Positions 12,660 through 23,266 of a stretch of DNA of 64,000 bases are shown here, piece by piece. Location: assembly GCA_009760855.2 (NCBI GenBank), contig WPIO01000047.1, positions 1,535,001 through 1,599,000 of the forward strand. The letters are read 5' to 3'. The stretch comes from Cristatella mucedo. Lineage: Eukaryota; Bryozoa; Phylactolaemata; Cristatellidae. Numbering within the stretch: the stretch's first letter is position 1; each line of letters opens with the position of its first letter. Position numbers and translations under genes: made by a program. The notes under the pieces are model-generated. The model was given only the letters and a program-made list of their open reading frames with translations, made no database searches and had not been told where the DNA came from.

Positions 12660-13255
12660 CGGTCAACTGGTGAGCATTTGAAGTACTTGGTGTGCCGCCG
12701 GGGATCTGTTCTGGGTCCACTTCTTTTCGCAAGATACGCTCTCCACTTCTTGCCCATTGAATCGCCAAGCACAATCTGGGTTTTCACTTTTTGCTTGTAT
12801 GACACACAGCTAGCTGTATCTGTGTTTTCATCCCTTCCTGCCTTTCCGCAGGTCGACCTCTCTCAACTACTTACCAGCAGCATGTATTATTGACATTTAC
12901 ACTTGGATGGCAGCAAGTTTTCTCCAATTCAGTGACGGTACAATTAATTTACCAGCCATGGGCAAACACAGTATTAACTTGAAATAACGCGAATGGGGAT
13001 CGACCAACATGTCCCCTTAACCCATGAAATCTGGGCGGCTGGTTCCAAAATTACCTTTCGCCAGATGACCACATCAGCTTTACAGTCGAATCTGCCTACT
13101 TTCTGAGATTGCAAAAATCAGTTCGTCTGATTATGCCTGCTGCAGCCTAGTTTGTTATCACTAACCGATTGGCATGCTTTTTTTCCCCAGCATATGCAAA
13201 GTGCCTAGACAAAGATTTGGCTCTCTTACCGTGCTACGCACATACTGTGATTCTT
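12660..13255 (+). mobile_element. LINE A copy, internally deleted
   Basis: GGGTCCACTTCTTTTCGCAAG and GAATCGCCAAGCACAATCTG match the segment around the RT YADD box (here degenerate, YDTQL). The downstream part is decayed. The 3' UTR with CATATGCAAAGTGCCTAGAC lies at 13190-13255. Confidence 0.7.
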
Positions 13256-13564
13256 ATCTCCAGCATGACTGTTCAGCTTGGCTGATTGGAAGCCCTTGCA
13301 CAACCTCTGGGCTATTGCTATTAGGCTCAGGTCATCATAAATTTTGCTACAGCAGCTGATATTTTTCTGCCTGGCCGGTGCATATTTCTTATAAAACGAC
13401 ATATTTTCTAAAAGAACAAAGGACAGCTGGGCAAGCTTCAAGCTGCACCTACTGCTCCACCTTTTTCCGGTAGGGTGCTGCTCAAAGGTGACTTAAATCA
13501 ACACTAGCCGGCATGCGGTCAGCCGGTTGCGTATTATGAAACAGCAAAGGTTGGCTGAAGTAAG

Positions 13565-13700
13565 AGCCTCAATGATATAGCCTCTGAAGAGGCCGAACGG
13601 CTATCACCGCTACTTGCGGTAGGAACGTTTAAATTTCGAGCAACAGGGCTCGAACTCGAAGCCTGGGTCGTGAGGTGCAAGCTCCTTGCATTCCCTCCTC
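13565..13700 (-). mobile_element. degenerate SINE1-like copy
   Basis: GAACGGCTATCACCGCTACTTGCGG followed by GGGCTCGAACTCGAAGCCTG, GGTCGTGAGG and a GCAAGCTCC block is the order expected for the minus strand of SINE1. Similarity is weak. Confidence 0.45.
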
Positions 13701-14053
13701 CCGGGATAAGATTTGAGCATCCATAGAACAGCAGCGGTTCGCATGAGTCAATTCTTAGTTTACAGCTTTTATTTCACCCTCAGTAGCTATCGTCATTGAC
13801 CGGTGAACGGCTAAACCTACATTTCCAGGGTTTAACTTCTGTATGACGAACCTCCTCAGTTCATCACGATGCCCAGAGTCAGATTAGATCATCAGACCCC
13901 CCCCCATGTTCATGGTCTAATTGCTTTCAGTACGTCGGTAGGCTGAGAGATGCCACGTCGCACAAAAGACCGAAGTTGGATCGTGTGAAAGCGCCTAAGA
14001 CTGTTAAGCCTTCGCTGCCTGAGAGTAACCCCAGTGATCGACGTCCATCCATC

Positions 14054-14056
<3 letters not shown>

Positions 14057-14147
<91 letters not shown>
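14057..14147. repeat. (TC)n microsatellite, 91 bp
   Basis: About 45 uninterrupted TC units. Confidence 0.98.
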
Positions 14148-14149
<2 letters not shown>

Positions 14150-14463
14150 CGTTTGGCAAACCAATGAGGTTTCTGGCATGCAGTGAGCCTGGCAGTCGCA
14201 GCTGAAGCAGTGGGACGAGTGGGAAGAGATCTTCCGGCATCAGCATGGCTCCACACCGCAGCAGCAAACGCTCTGAAAATGTGACACTGCTTGACGGCGC
14301 CTTTTGAACTGTACTGGCTTTTCTGCGCTCGCTTGCGTAAAAGCGGACGACAAAAGCACCCGTCTGTCCGCGTGTGCCACGGTGCCACCACTCGCCGGCA
14401 GCTTCACTCTGCCCTCTGGCCGGCCGAGGCCTGGCTGGCCAGGCCGCGTTCGTTCGTTCCTGC

Positions 14464-14568
<105 letters not shown>

Positions 14569-14599
14569 GCTCAGGTCGACAAACTCTCTCTTGTTGCAG

Positions 14600-15043
14600 C
14601 AGTGGAAGAACGTCAGCATCGAGGCCAAGTCGTTCGTCGACCACCTGCTCGTGCTCGACACCACCCGGCGTCCGTCGGCGGCAGAGGCACTGCAGCACTC
14701 GTGGCTGCGGTCGGCGCGCGTCGGCACGTCCTTGCTAGCCCCGGCGTCGGCGGCGCGCGCCGGCAGTCAGTCGGGTCGCCAGTCGACGCACGCGGCGAGC
14801 AGCTGCAACACGGCCTCGTACGGTGGCGGTGTGGCGGCGCGCAGCGGCCGCTCGAGCAGAAGCGACCAGTCGCAGCGCAGCAGCAGTCGCTCGCTGCGCT
14901 CCGACAGGCGGCGACGCGTGCAACCCGAGGAGCTGGACGTGCTGCACGGCGACCCGGACATGGCGGCAGAGCTGGGCGGCGCCGTGGCGGCGGCGGCTGC
15001 AGCGATGCACCGAAGCTTTCACAGCCAGGACGCCGCTGCGTGA
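14600..15043 (+). CDS. terminal exon of a CAMK-group protein kinase (partial gene)
   Basis: This is the C-terminal lobe end of a Ser/Thr protein kinase followed by a tail. After the acceptor TTGTTGCAG, the exon reads QWKNVSIEAKSFVDHLLVLD, then RRPSAAEALQHSWL. This is the helix alphaH-alphaI region with the invariant Arg (RRPSA) and a terminal HxW typical of CAMK, titin/Trio and PSKH-like kinases. The following ~110 residues are rich in Ser, Arg and Ala (SSRSDQSQRSSSRSLRSDRR, then RRVQPEEL), reminiscent of the Ser/Arg-rich tail of PSKH1-type kinases. A TGA at 15041-15043 ends the frame. The catalytic HRD and DFG exons were not seen and should lie upstream. The codons are very GC-rich. Assignment to a subfamily is not secure. 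Confidence 0.65.
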   Translation, partial: QWKNVSIEAKSFVDHLLVLDTTRRPSAAEALQHSWLRSARVGTSLLAPASAARAGSQSGRQSTHAASSCNTASYGGGVAARSGRSSRSDQSQRSSSRSLRSDRRRRVQPEELDVLHGDPDMAAELGGAVAAAAAAMHRSFHSQDAAA

Positions 15044-15403
15044 GGCCTGAGCTCGGCCGGCGCCAAGGCGTCGGCCAGCCGGGCTCTCGGCTGTGCACGC
15101 CTGCTGCCACGAGGTCTCGCCAGGCAGAGCGAGTGGGCGCATGGTGCTCGGCTCTCTCCGTCGGTCCCTTCCTCTCTCGCCGGCCTCGCACGGTTTGGCG
15201 CCGCCCGATGCCTCCGGCGCCAAGCCTGTCCTGCATCGTCGTCGGCACGGTACGATTACTCGAGACCGAGTGTGCCACCTGTCGGCAGCCGTTGCCGGGC
15301 TTGCTTCATCAGTCCGGTTTCTCTGGCCACTGTTTGCTCATGCCCGCCCGCCCGCACGGCTATCTGCACAGACAGTGGCGCCAGATTGGCTGGCATCGTG
15401 GCG

Positions 15404-15439
15404 GCATGAGTCGAGCTTGCCGGCAAGCTCGACTCATGC
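15404..15439. repeat. 36-bp perfect palindrome
   Basis: GCATGAGTCGAGCTTGCC is followed directly by its exact reverse complement, with no spacer. Confidence 0.97.
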
Positions 15440-15920
15440 AGGAAGGAGGAAGCCCTACTGGGCAGCAAATGCCGAGCTTGCCACGCCCGACGTTTTCGCA
15501 GCAGCCGACCGACCGCTGCCTATTGCAAACGGCGACGCCCGTGTGGCTTTCGCCTGGCCCCAGGGGCCCCGCCCCCGGACAGCCTTCGTTTTCTCAAGGC
15601 TTGCTATCTGAACCACGTCCTCCCAATCCTTCCCACGGTTTGTTCAGTGCTCAGCTAAAGAAACTCACACTGCCGTTTCGGAGAGCGCTGATCTGCCGAC
15701 GGGCGACTCGCGGCCTCCGACAGCTTCGTCTGCATGCAGGGGGGGGAGGGGGCAGTCGGCCATTAGACTGGCGAGCAGAAGCTCGAGGCTGCGCCGGTCG
15801 GCCGCGCAAAATTCGGGAAGCGCTGCTTTGGGTGGGTGCTGCAGCCGACCTAAAGATATGCACGCGCGACGCAGAAATGCACATGAGCGGGTGAAACGTG
15901 CTTGCCAGGTAATGCCAACT

Positions 15921-15947
15921 CTTGCCCACCTGTAGGAGGTGGGCAAG
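15921..15947. repeat. 11-bp-arm inverted repeat
   Basis: CTTGCCCACCT, five-base spacer, AGGTGGGCAAG. Confidence 0.9.
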
Positions 15948-16344
15948 ACTCGCACGACACGCCGGCCAATCGGCCGATGGGCGGACGAAGTGAAATGGAA
16001 AACGAAGCACGAAGGTTAATCGCAGTCGAGTGAACGGTTTGCAGCAGCTGCTGCTCGTGGCAGTGCCAGCTTAGAGCCACAGTAAATGCAGGCAGAGGGT
16101 GTGCGCAACTGCGAGAGCTACTCAGATCCCGAGCCGCCCCGTCCCTCCCACACATAAGCCACTCCTATTGAGCTGCTCGGTACTTTAGGAAGCAAGCTCC
16201 ACGGCGCCCCTGTGCTTTGCACTCGACGCCCACGGTTTCTCTGGTATACTCGCAACTTGTTCTCAGCTGGACACCGAAAGAATGCCTGCCCGGCTGTATC
16301 TTGTATCTCCGTCTGTAACTCACACGCGCAGACTACGTGGATGT

Positions 16345-16440
16345 GGATGTAGGAGAGCTGTCTGCAGTGCACTCAAAGGCCTTAGCGGCTTTCGGTATGC
16401 ATGCAGTAGCCAGCAGACTTCATCGAATGCAACTAAGAAC
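16345..16440 (-). mobile_element. LINE B 3' fragment, minus
   Basis: AAGGCCTTAGCGGCTTTCGG, then TAGCCAGCAGACTTCATCGA, is the reverse complement of the LINE B 3' UTR region containing GAAGTCTGTTGGCTA and CCGCTTAGG. Confidence 0.55.
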
Positions 16441-17115
16441 AAGTGCGTAAGGAAGTGCGTACCATGGAAGTAGCAGCTCGGAACGGTTGGTTGGATAGGA
16501 TGTGCCACAGTCGACAGCAGAAGAGTACATGTCGTTTCGTGCGGGTTGTGGAAGTGAGTTCGACAGTATAGGATCTACAGGGTAAGCGCTTCTATCACCA
16601 ACAGTCTCTTAAGCATAGGAATGGAACAGCTAATTTATTGGCCATGTAGGACCTGAAGGCACGTGGAAGCTGAAACTGGTGCAGCAGTTCAGCTAGGTAG
16701 GAATGAGTCGAGCCGTGGCCTTGGCCTCGTTGGTCAGAGTTAGAATTTCACTCTGAATCCGTTGATCAAACGGGAGCCACCAAAGCTCCCTCAGCATCCC
16801 TGCCCACCGCCTCGATGTCGGCCAAGGAGGTTCAGCCAAACGGGACGACGTGATGAGACGAAGTCGGCCACGGACGTAGATGCCCAGGGGCGAGCCTGCA
16901 CGTGACGCAGGCCTGCAGCTGCCATCGGCCAGAGCCGAGCCAGGTGTGTGTCGAGGCATGAGGTCGAGCAGGCATTGCACGATTGATCAACGACCCACTA
17001 GACAGCAACTGTTTGCATTCACCGAGGGGCACCCGGCTCAGCCCGGGCAACGAAACCGGCTGACCGTCGGATTACCAAGACGGATGAATAGTGCCGGCTG
17101 GAGAAAGCTGGCTCT

Positions 17116-17121
17116 TTTATT
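17116..17121 (-). promoter_or_regulatory. possible poly(A) signal of the helicase gene
   Basis: AATAAA on the minus strand, about 380 nt past the proposed helicase stop codon at 17497. Confidence 0.35.
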
Positions 17122-17265
17122 CGGATATTCACTGCTGCTCGGCACGATCGCGACCGACCGCAATCCTAATCCGAGCATTCTACACCCAGCATACACTGGG
17201 TGATGAACGAGAGAGCTGCGGCAAAGAGAAAGTATGTCAAAGCTCTCAACGCCTGCCAAGCAGAC

Positions 17266-17271
17266 AATAAA
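17266..17271 (+). promoter_or_regulatory. possible poly(A) signal of the kinase gene
   Basis: AATAAA on the plus strand about 2.2 kb past the kinase stop. If used, the two convergent transcripts would overlap in their 3' UTRs. Confidence 0.25.
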
Positions 17272-17496
17272 AAATACAAACAGTCGTGCTCTCCACCACC
17301 TGCTACAGCCGCCGCCGGTCGCAGACGATCATGGCGGCTGCTGGCGCTACGGGCAGCCGCAACGATGCGGCAGCCGAGTCCGAGAGCTAGGCAGCGGCAG
17401 CACAGCTCTTTCCCGGCTTGCGCCGCCGCCGCTTCTGCCGGCAGCGAGGCGCGGTGCGCGCTCGATCCGGGCTGTCGGCGAGTGCGGCGGCAGCAG

Positions 17497-17563
17497 TCAG
17501 CGCTTCGAGGGCTTTTTGGCCGCAGCAAATCCTTTCGAGCCCCGAGGCCTGCCTTGGTTGGCA
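17497..17563 (-). CDS. DDX27: DDX27 exon 15 (candidate terminal exon)
   Basis: Acceptor GCGTTGCAG, then one base completing an AGT codon, then [20 protein letters not shown], Arg and TGA (17497-17499). DDX27 proteins end in a short Gly/Lys/Arg tail of the type FKSKxRYKRR, which this resembles in composition rather than in exact sequence. The phase fits exon 14 exactly, but the intron would be ~10 kb, so a closer alternative exon cannot be excluded. Confidence 0.55.
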
Positions 17564-20500
17564 CTGCAACGCGACGAGGCGGCGAGAGGTCGTGTGCGGC
17601 GTTAGCACGAGCGGCGCATACGTAGGTAGGACGGACCAGGAGGACATCGTAGGAAAGACTGGATTGGGAAGCTGCTCAAAGGCCCAACGAACTAATGCTG
17701 TCTGTCAATGCGAATAATCATCGCACCGGCTCGCCGTGCTTGGCACCAGGCTCGCACGGGGCTGCTGTCGGTCAGAGCGGCTTGCGAGTTTTCTCTGGCA
17801 AACGTCAACAGCCCAGTGGACGAGCGTGCAGCGAGAGCTGCACGCTCGAACCTCGGCTCGGCAAGCACTTTTACAGTGGCGGCGTTTGGCTGCAGTCCTG
17901 TGCTCACAACAGTGAGCTCACCCCCTGCCAGAGCAATACGGGATGCCTACTGCTCTCTTGTCTTTGCAGCCACTCCTGGGGTTATCAGATTATTTAATAA
18001 TAATAATAACAATAACGTTACTAATAGATTCGATATAGTGCCCTCAGAAATCAATCTGTTTCTAAGCATTTTACTTTTGCTGTAAAGGAAGCACGATCGA
18101 ATGTTACATTTGTACAGCATCCTCAGAGAGCTTATTCTCTTTCTAGGCACTTGACACATGCCGTAATGAAAGCATGACCAAATGATTAGTGGCAACAATC
18201 GCCAAGTCATCAAGCATAACATTGTTAGATGTGACATGCACAGGGTCATCATGTGGATACGGTTAGTAGCAGCAAGCACAGTGTCCACTGGGCCGATGGT
18301 CAGGCCAGGCTGCCCATCGGTGCTGCCGATGCCACCGAATAAGATGAGGACCACCTCATCCACCACAGCCTCGACAGCTGGGGATGGGGTGGGGCATCAG
18401 TCGTTTCATCCGGTCAGCGTCGGGCATTGCTCAAGTAAAGCATGCACAGCTACCGTGTTGCGGGCATGTGACCGACGGCCTTGTGCACAGCACAGCCAGT
18501 CGGCACAAACTCATGCGGTTGCGGTCAGCAACTGAGGACATAGCTCATAGGTAAGCACATCGACTTGCGGCAAGGCACGACTGGGAATGGGCCAGCCACA
18601 TACAAAGTGGCTCCCGGGCTTAACTTTCGTTGGCTCGATCGAAACAAAGACCGCAACAGACAGCAACCGCACGATGCAGAGCATTTCGCAAAAATCCCCC
18701 CCCCCGACCTCCAAATCATACACGGTATATAGCCTTAATTCTCTTAGCTGGGGACGAGGGTACAGGACTAAAAAAAATCCTGAAAAGAAACACCCACATA
18801 GCCTTTGTGAATTTGTGGAGTTACTGACGGAGATCAGCATGTTTTGCAGAGCACACGGAAACAAGCGAGCCGTCTGCTTGCACTACCCCAGAGATGCAAA
18901 GAAGCCCGAGAGAGGCAGATGTAGCCAATCTAACGACCGAACGAAAAGAGAGCACAATCGCCTGGCCCTCGCTCACACATAATTAGGTGCACGACGCGCA
19001 CCGCGTGTTTGTCACCTCAACCTAACTATCATCGTGCACATTATTTCCATAGAAGAGCAAGAGCAGCATGAGACAACAGCACACCTTCACACCTACCGGC
19101 AGTAGCTGAGCCCACTAACCACCCTTGCAGTGGAGTTGTGATTGCATAACAATCGCACCTGTTCGACAATGACAAGCACTGGCCCAAATGGTTGGTCGTT
19201 CAAAAATGTATTAAGATACTTAAAACCGCAGTGAAAAAATGGCGGAACTTAACTGGACAGAAAGCGAGAGAGAAGGGGGAGGAGGTTAATGAGAAGAGCA
19301 AAGGAAATAAGAAACTCCAGAGCATGGTCTGAGCTTGAAGCCAAGTGTTAGTCGCATTCAATCAAAACCAATAGAAACAATTGTCCAACTCTAAACCACA
19401 ACTTACGACTACGCTCCCTTAGTATTGTCACTATCAAAACACCGACTGGAAGGTCATATTCTCCTGAGCACCGAAGGAAGTGTATCTAGAGGTTAAAGAT
19501 TAAGTTTAGCCGTTTCAACAGCTTTCTTGCAGTCAAGCTTTAGCGGCTATTAGTCCCACTTTCAGCTGACAATAAAAAATCTCCTGGTGCAGGATTCGAA
19601 CTCGCGACGTGTATAGTAAAGTTTCAGCACCTTAACCCTTGGGTAAGACACCCCTAGAGAGTTCTAATCATGCGGGTGAGGCAGGTGGAATAACTTCCCG
19701 ACGAGCAGTTCCCTAGACGTTGCTCGGGTTCCCTAGTGGATACGGTATGTACACTCGGGGCGGGAGTACGTATATAAGCGCCCCCAGGAGAAGCCATATT
19801 CCCAAACTGTCGGTGCTATAAACAGCTTCCTGGCTTAGGTGCATCGTCCTTGGCAACGAAAATGATGGATCGCACCATACGAGTGTGCATTTTTGCTATG
19901 TGATATATTTACGTACATAAATGGTAAGCTTTTTTCAAATTCTAAGGCGTAAAAAATACCATTTAAAAATGTCTCAATGCCTATTCAGAACCGAGCCTTG
20001 AGGAAGGCTAACATACAAGTTCTGCCAATGCAAGAGACCATGCTAAATGCTCCTAACCTTCAAGCATGTTTCATTTTGTCTGTGATCAATGGGGTGCGAA
20101 CCGGTGCGGCTGCAGCATGCCGAAGGCTGAGGATCGACTTTGCTCAACGTATTCTGCTAGTCCATTACAAAAGTGACTGGTGCAATAGAAAGATCGCTCG
20201 TGTGCTTGGAATGAAGGAAGGTTGTGTCAGGTGAGTAAGTCTGGCTAAGTACACTGGCAAGGGCTCCGTGGCCAAAGCAGGTGCTGCTTAGGCCACCGAG
20301 CAAGACGTCGAGCCGTGGAAGATCGTCGGCAGAAGATCATTGCCTATTCGATACAAAGGCCAGCTTGGCCAAGCTAGCCAGTCACTGGTTTGGCCCAGTG
20401 GTTAAGGTACTCGCCTCGAACTAAGGTCAATGTGGACGTATGTAAATAAATAAAAGCTGATTTAGCAGCCACATTTGTATAGCAGCAGAAGAGCCTTAAT

Positions 20501-23197
20501 GGCTAGCACCACTGCTTGCGGTGAGCAATAAAGAACCGCCCACTGCAGGATTCGAACCTGCGGGCCTTGGTCGTAAAGAGCGAGCATCTTACCTCCTCGG
20601 CTATCGTGGCCCTGTAATTGATGACCCGGGTCGTAGGCTCGAGCCCCGTGGCGTATGTGAAGCACTTGAACAGAAATTAAGTTCTCCTACGGCACTATAC
20701 AAGTGATTTATATTGGAAACTGCTTCAGGGACCAAAATAAGCAGGCACACGGTGCGGCATCGACTTGCAAAGGATAAAATTGCCCTACGACTGCCCAAGA
20801 AAGCCTCCTGGCTGAGGAAGCAGCATAAAGCTAAAAGCTTGCTTTGGGCCAAACGCCACGCCCACAGGGCTCATGCAAGTTGGTCCTCGGTTTTTGGGCA
20901 GGCAGATTTTAGCTCTTCGCTAGCAGCAAACGTTGGGTTCAAGCAAGTCGAGCAAAAGGTGATGATTATATAGAGACGACTGCCCGAAGCATGCTGCAAA
21001 GTGTGGTGGCGTCAGCTGCAGTAATTCATGCCAAAAATGTGTCACCTCTAGCAGCGAACGATCCCTGAGCGTAACTCTAGGCATCCCATTGCAGCGCGCG
21101 GTGTCATAACAAAATGGCACCGCCGTGCCTTTATCCTTCTGCACTGCTCATGCGGTTCAAAAATCGGATACATGGGAAAAAGCCGTAAGCACCGCTAGGC
21201 TGCACGAAGCTAAACGAGTCTACCATTAACCTATGGCCACTTTGCAAAACGAGTTGTTCTTCCAGAATAAGCAAGTTCGACAGTTTTTATTGCCTCGAAA
21301 AGGTAATAGCAGCCGGTCAGGTGCACGACCTTGGACTATGCTGTTGGGCGGCTTCGCACCCAAAACCTGTTCAGCAGATGACTAGGGAGATGAGGAGAGT
21401 ATACTGCCACAACTCGTTACACTAAATACTAAATCGATTCTCATCTCCTTACAGATAGAAGGCATCTGACCTGGTGACGGCAGCCGTTGGCGGCAGAAGC
21501 TTTTGCGCCCAAGGTCCTAAACGGTGGAACTCACTTCCACAATTCCTATGCAACGAAATCTACTCTGCTGCTGCCACACGTCTTTTCCAGCCGTTCTGAG
21601 CTGCTACCTCCATGCTACTCACTACCATAACGGCTCTGCTGACTCAGCTGATTGCTTCTCCCACTTTCTCGTGGCTGCTCGAGAATAAGTCTGTTGGCTA
21701 GTGTAAGCGCACCGAAAGGGGCTCGAAAGGGTTTCGAGTTTGAGCCACGGAAAACTCTCAGGTGTAACGCCCAGTTAGTCTTTGTGGAATTTCAGAAGGA
21801 GATGAATTACATTACATCAAGACCACGAAAGGACCGGCTAATCAATCAGATGGGAGCCTGCCAGAAGAAGGAGGCCTCCTGTCTCAGTTGACTTGAACCA
21901 TTCCTACACACCTCCCCTTACGATTTCTGTCAAGACATGTGCGGATACTGTTTACGAGAACGGATACTGTTTACGAGAAGTTCCGTAACTTCATTAGCAG
22001 GTTCGACTAACTGGTATCAATCGTTCTGAGTCGCATAAGTTGTTTGAAATACAGCCTTGTCGCTCCAGGTAGACCTAGCGAAGCACCAGTGTGCAGAAAC
22101 ATGAGCAATTTAATAAAAATTAAATAATAATACACTTGATGTAGCACCTTTAGAACACTCCGTCTCTTTCTAGGCACTTTACCTTTGCTGCCAAGGAAGC
22201 ACGGTGGAATGGTTAGTTGTAGAGCATGCTCAACAAACAACAAGAATAACATGGTTAGGGGTGACATGCACAGGGTCAGCATGTATAAGCTCATAAAAGA
22301 CGAATCACATGAATCCACTAAATGCAGTGATAAATAGATGTGTTTTTAGTTTCTTTTTAAATGTGGTCAAGTCAGGGGATGTCGTGACGGAAGTCAATAG
22401 TGAGTTCCAGGCTTTGGGAGCATACGAACTAAATGCACGATCTCTTAAGGATTTGAGATTTGTAAGATGTGTAGGTAAACAGTTAGATTCCGAAAAGCAG
22501 GCGGTAATAGGCTTACCTTTGTGGGGGAGTTGATCTGATAGGTAGGCTTGGAATAAAAGAATGAAGGGACCTAAAAGTGAGTGACTAAACCTCAAAATCG
22601 ATGCATTGCTTGACTGGTAGCCAGTGCAGGTCGGCGAGAAGTGGTGTGATGTGGCAGCTGCGATGCTCACGGCAGACAAGCCTAGCTGCCGAGTTTTGCA
22701 CCAGCTGTAATTGCCTGATTGCACATGCCGGTAGGCCAGCAAGCAGAGAGTTACAGAAGTCAAGACGGGATGTCACAAATACATGGAGCAACTTGTATGT
22801 TGTATCCCTGTCTAAACAAGCCCGAATGTTAGCAGTGTTATGTAGCTGAAAGTAGGCACACTTGACTGTGGAGCAGATCTGATCGTCTAATGAAAGGTCA
22901 CTTTGGAACATGACACCTAGATTTCGTGCAGATTCAACAGAGATAAGCTCGCAGAGCTTATTTTGACAGTTAGCCTTTCCAATTACTGAATCACACTTGG
23001 TTTGCCTATAACAAGTGAGTTGGTATTATCGTCATTCAATTTAAGAAAGTTTGCTGCCATCCATGTGAAGATATCATCAATACATGCAGCAAGGGAGTTG
23101 AGAGAATTCGATGTGCTGGAGGGCTCGAAGCAAAAGTACAACTGAGTGTCATCTGTAGAGAAGTGAAAGCTTAAATTGTGCCTGGCAATCACATCGG

Positions 23198-23266
<69 letters not shown>

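Larger units (their letters stand above)
15044..16344. other. GC-rich sequence downstream of the kinase stop
   Basis: Probably 3' UTR or intergenic DNA of the kinase gene. Long open frames here (up to ~500 codons in the frame crossing the kinase exon) are GC-rich chance frames. It contains a perfect palindrome (15404-15439) and a smaller hairpin (15921-15947). Confidence 0.4.
19977..20930 (+). pseudogene. Tc1-like transposase relic split by SINEs
   Basis: The first part (about 20130-20370) reads [20 protein letters not shown] and then [10 protein letters not shown], matching the N-terminal paired-like helix-turn-helix of Tc1-type transposases (IA..LG, v.KY..TGSV). The second part (about 20713-20900) reads [29 protein letters not shown] and [17 protein letters not shown], matching the second DNA-binding domain and the stretch just before the first catalytic Asp. 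Stops occur at about 20233 and 20289. The catalytic DDE part is missing or unrecognisable. A SINE2/SINE1 nest lies between the two parts. Confidence 0.75.
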
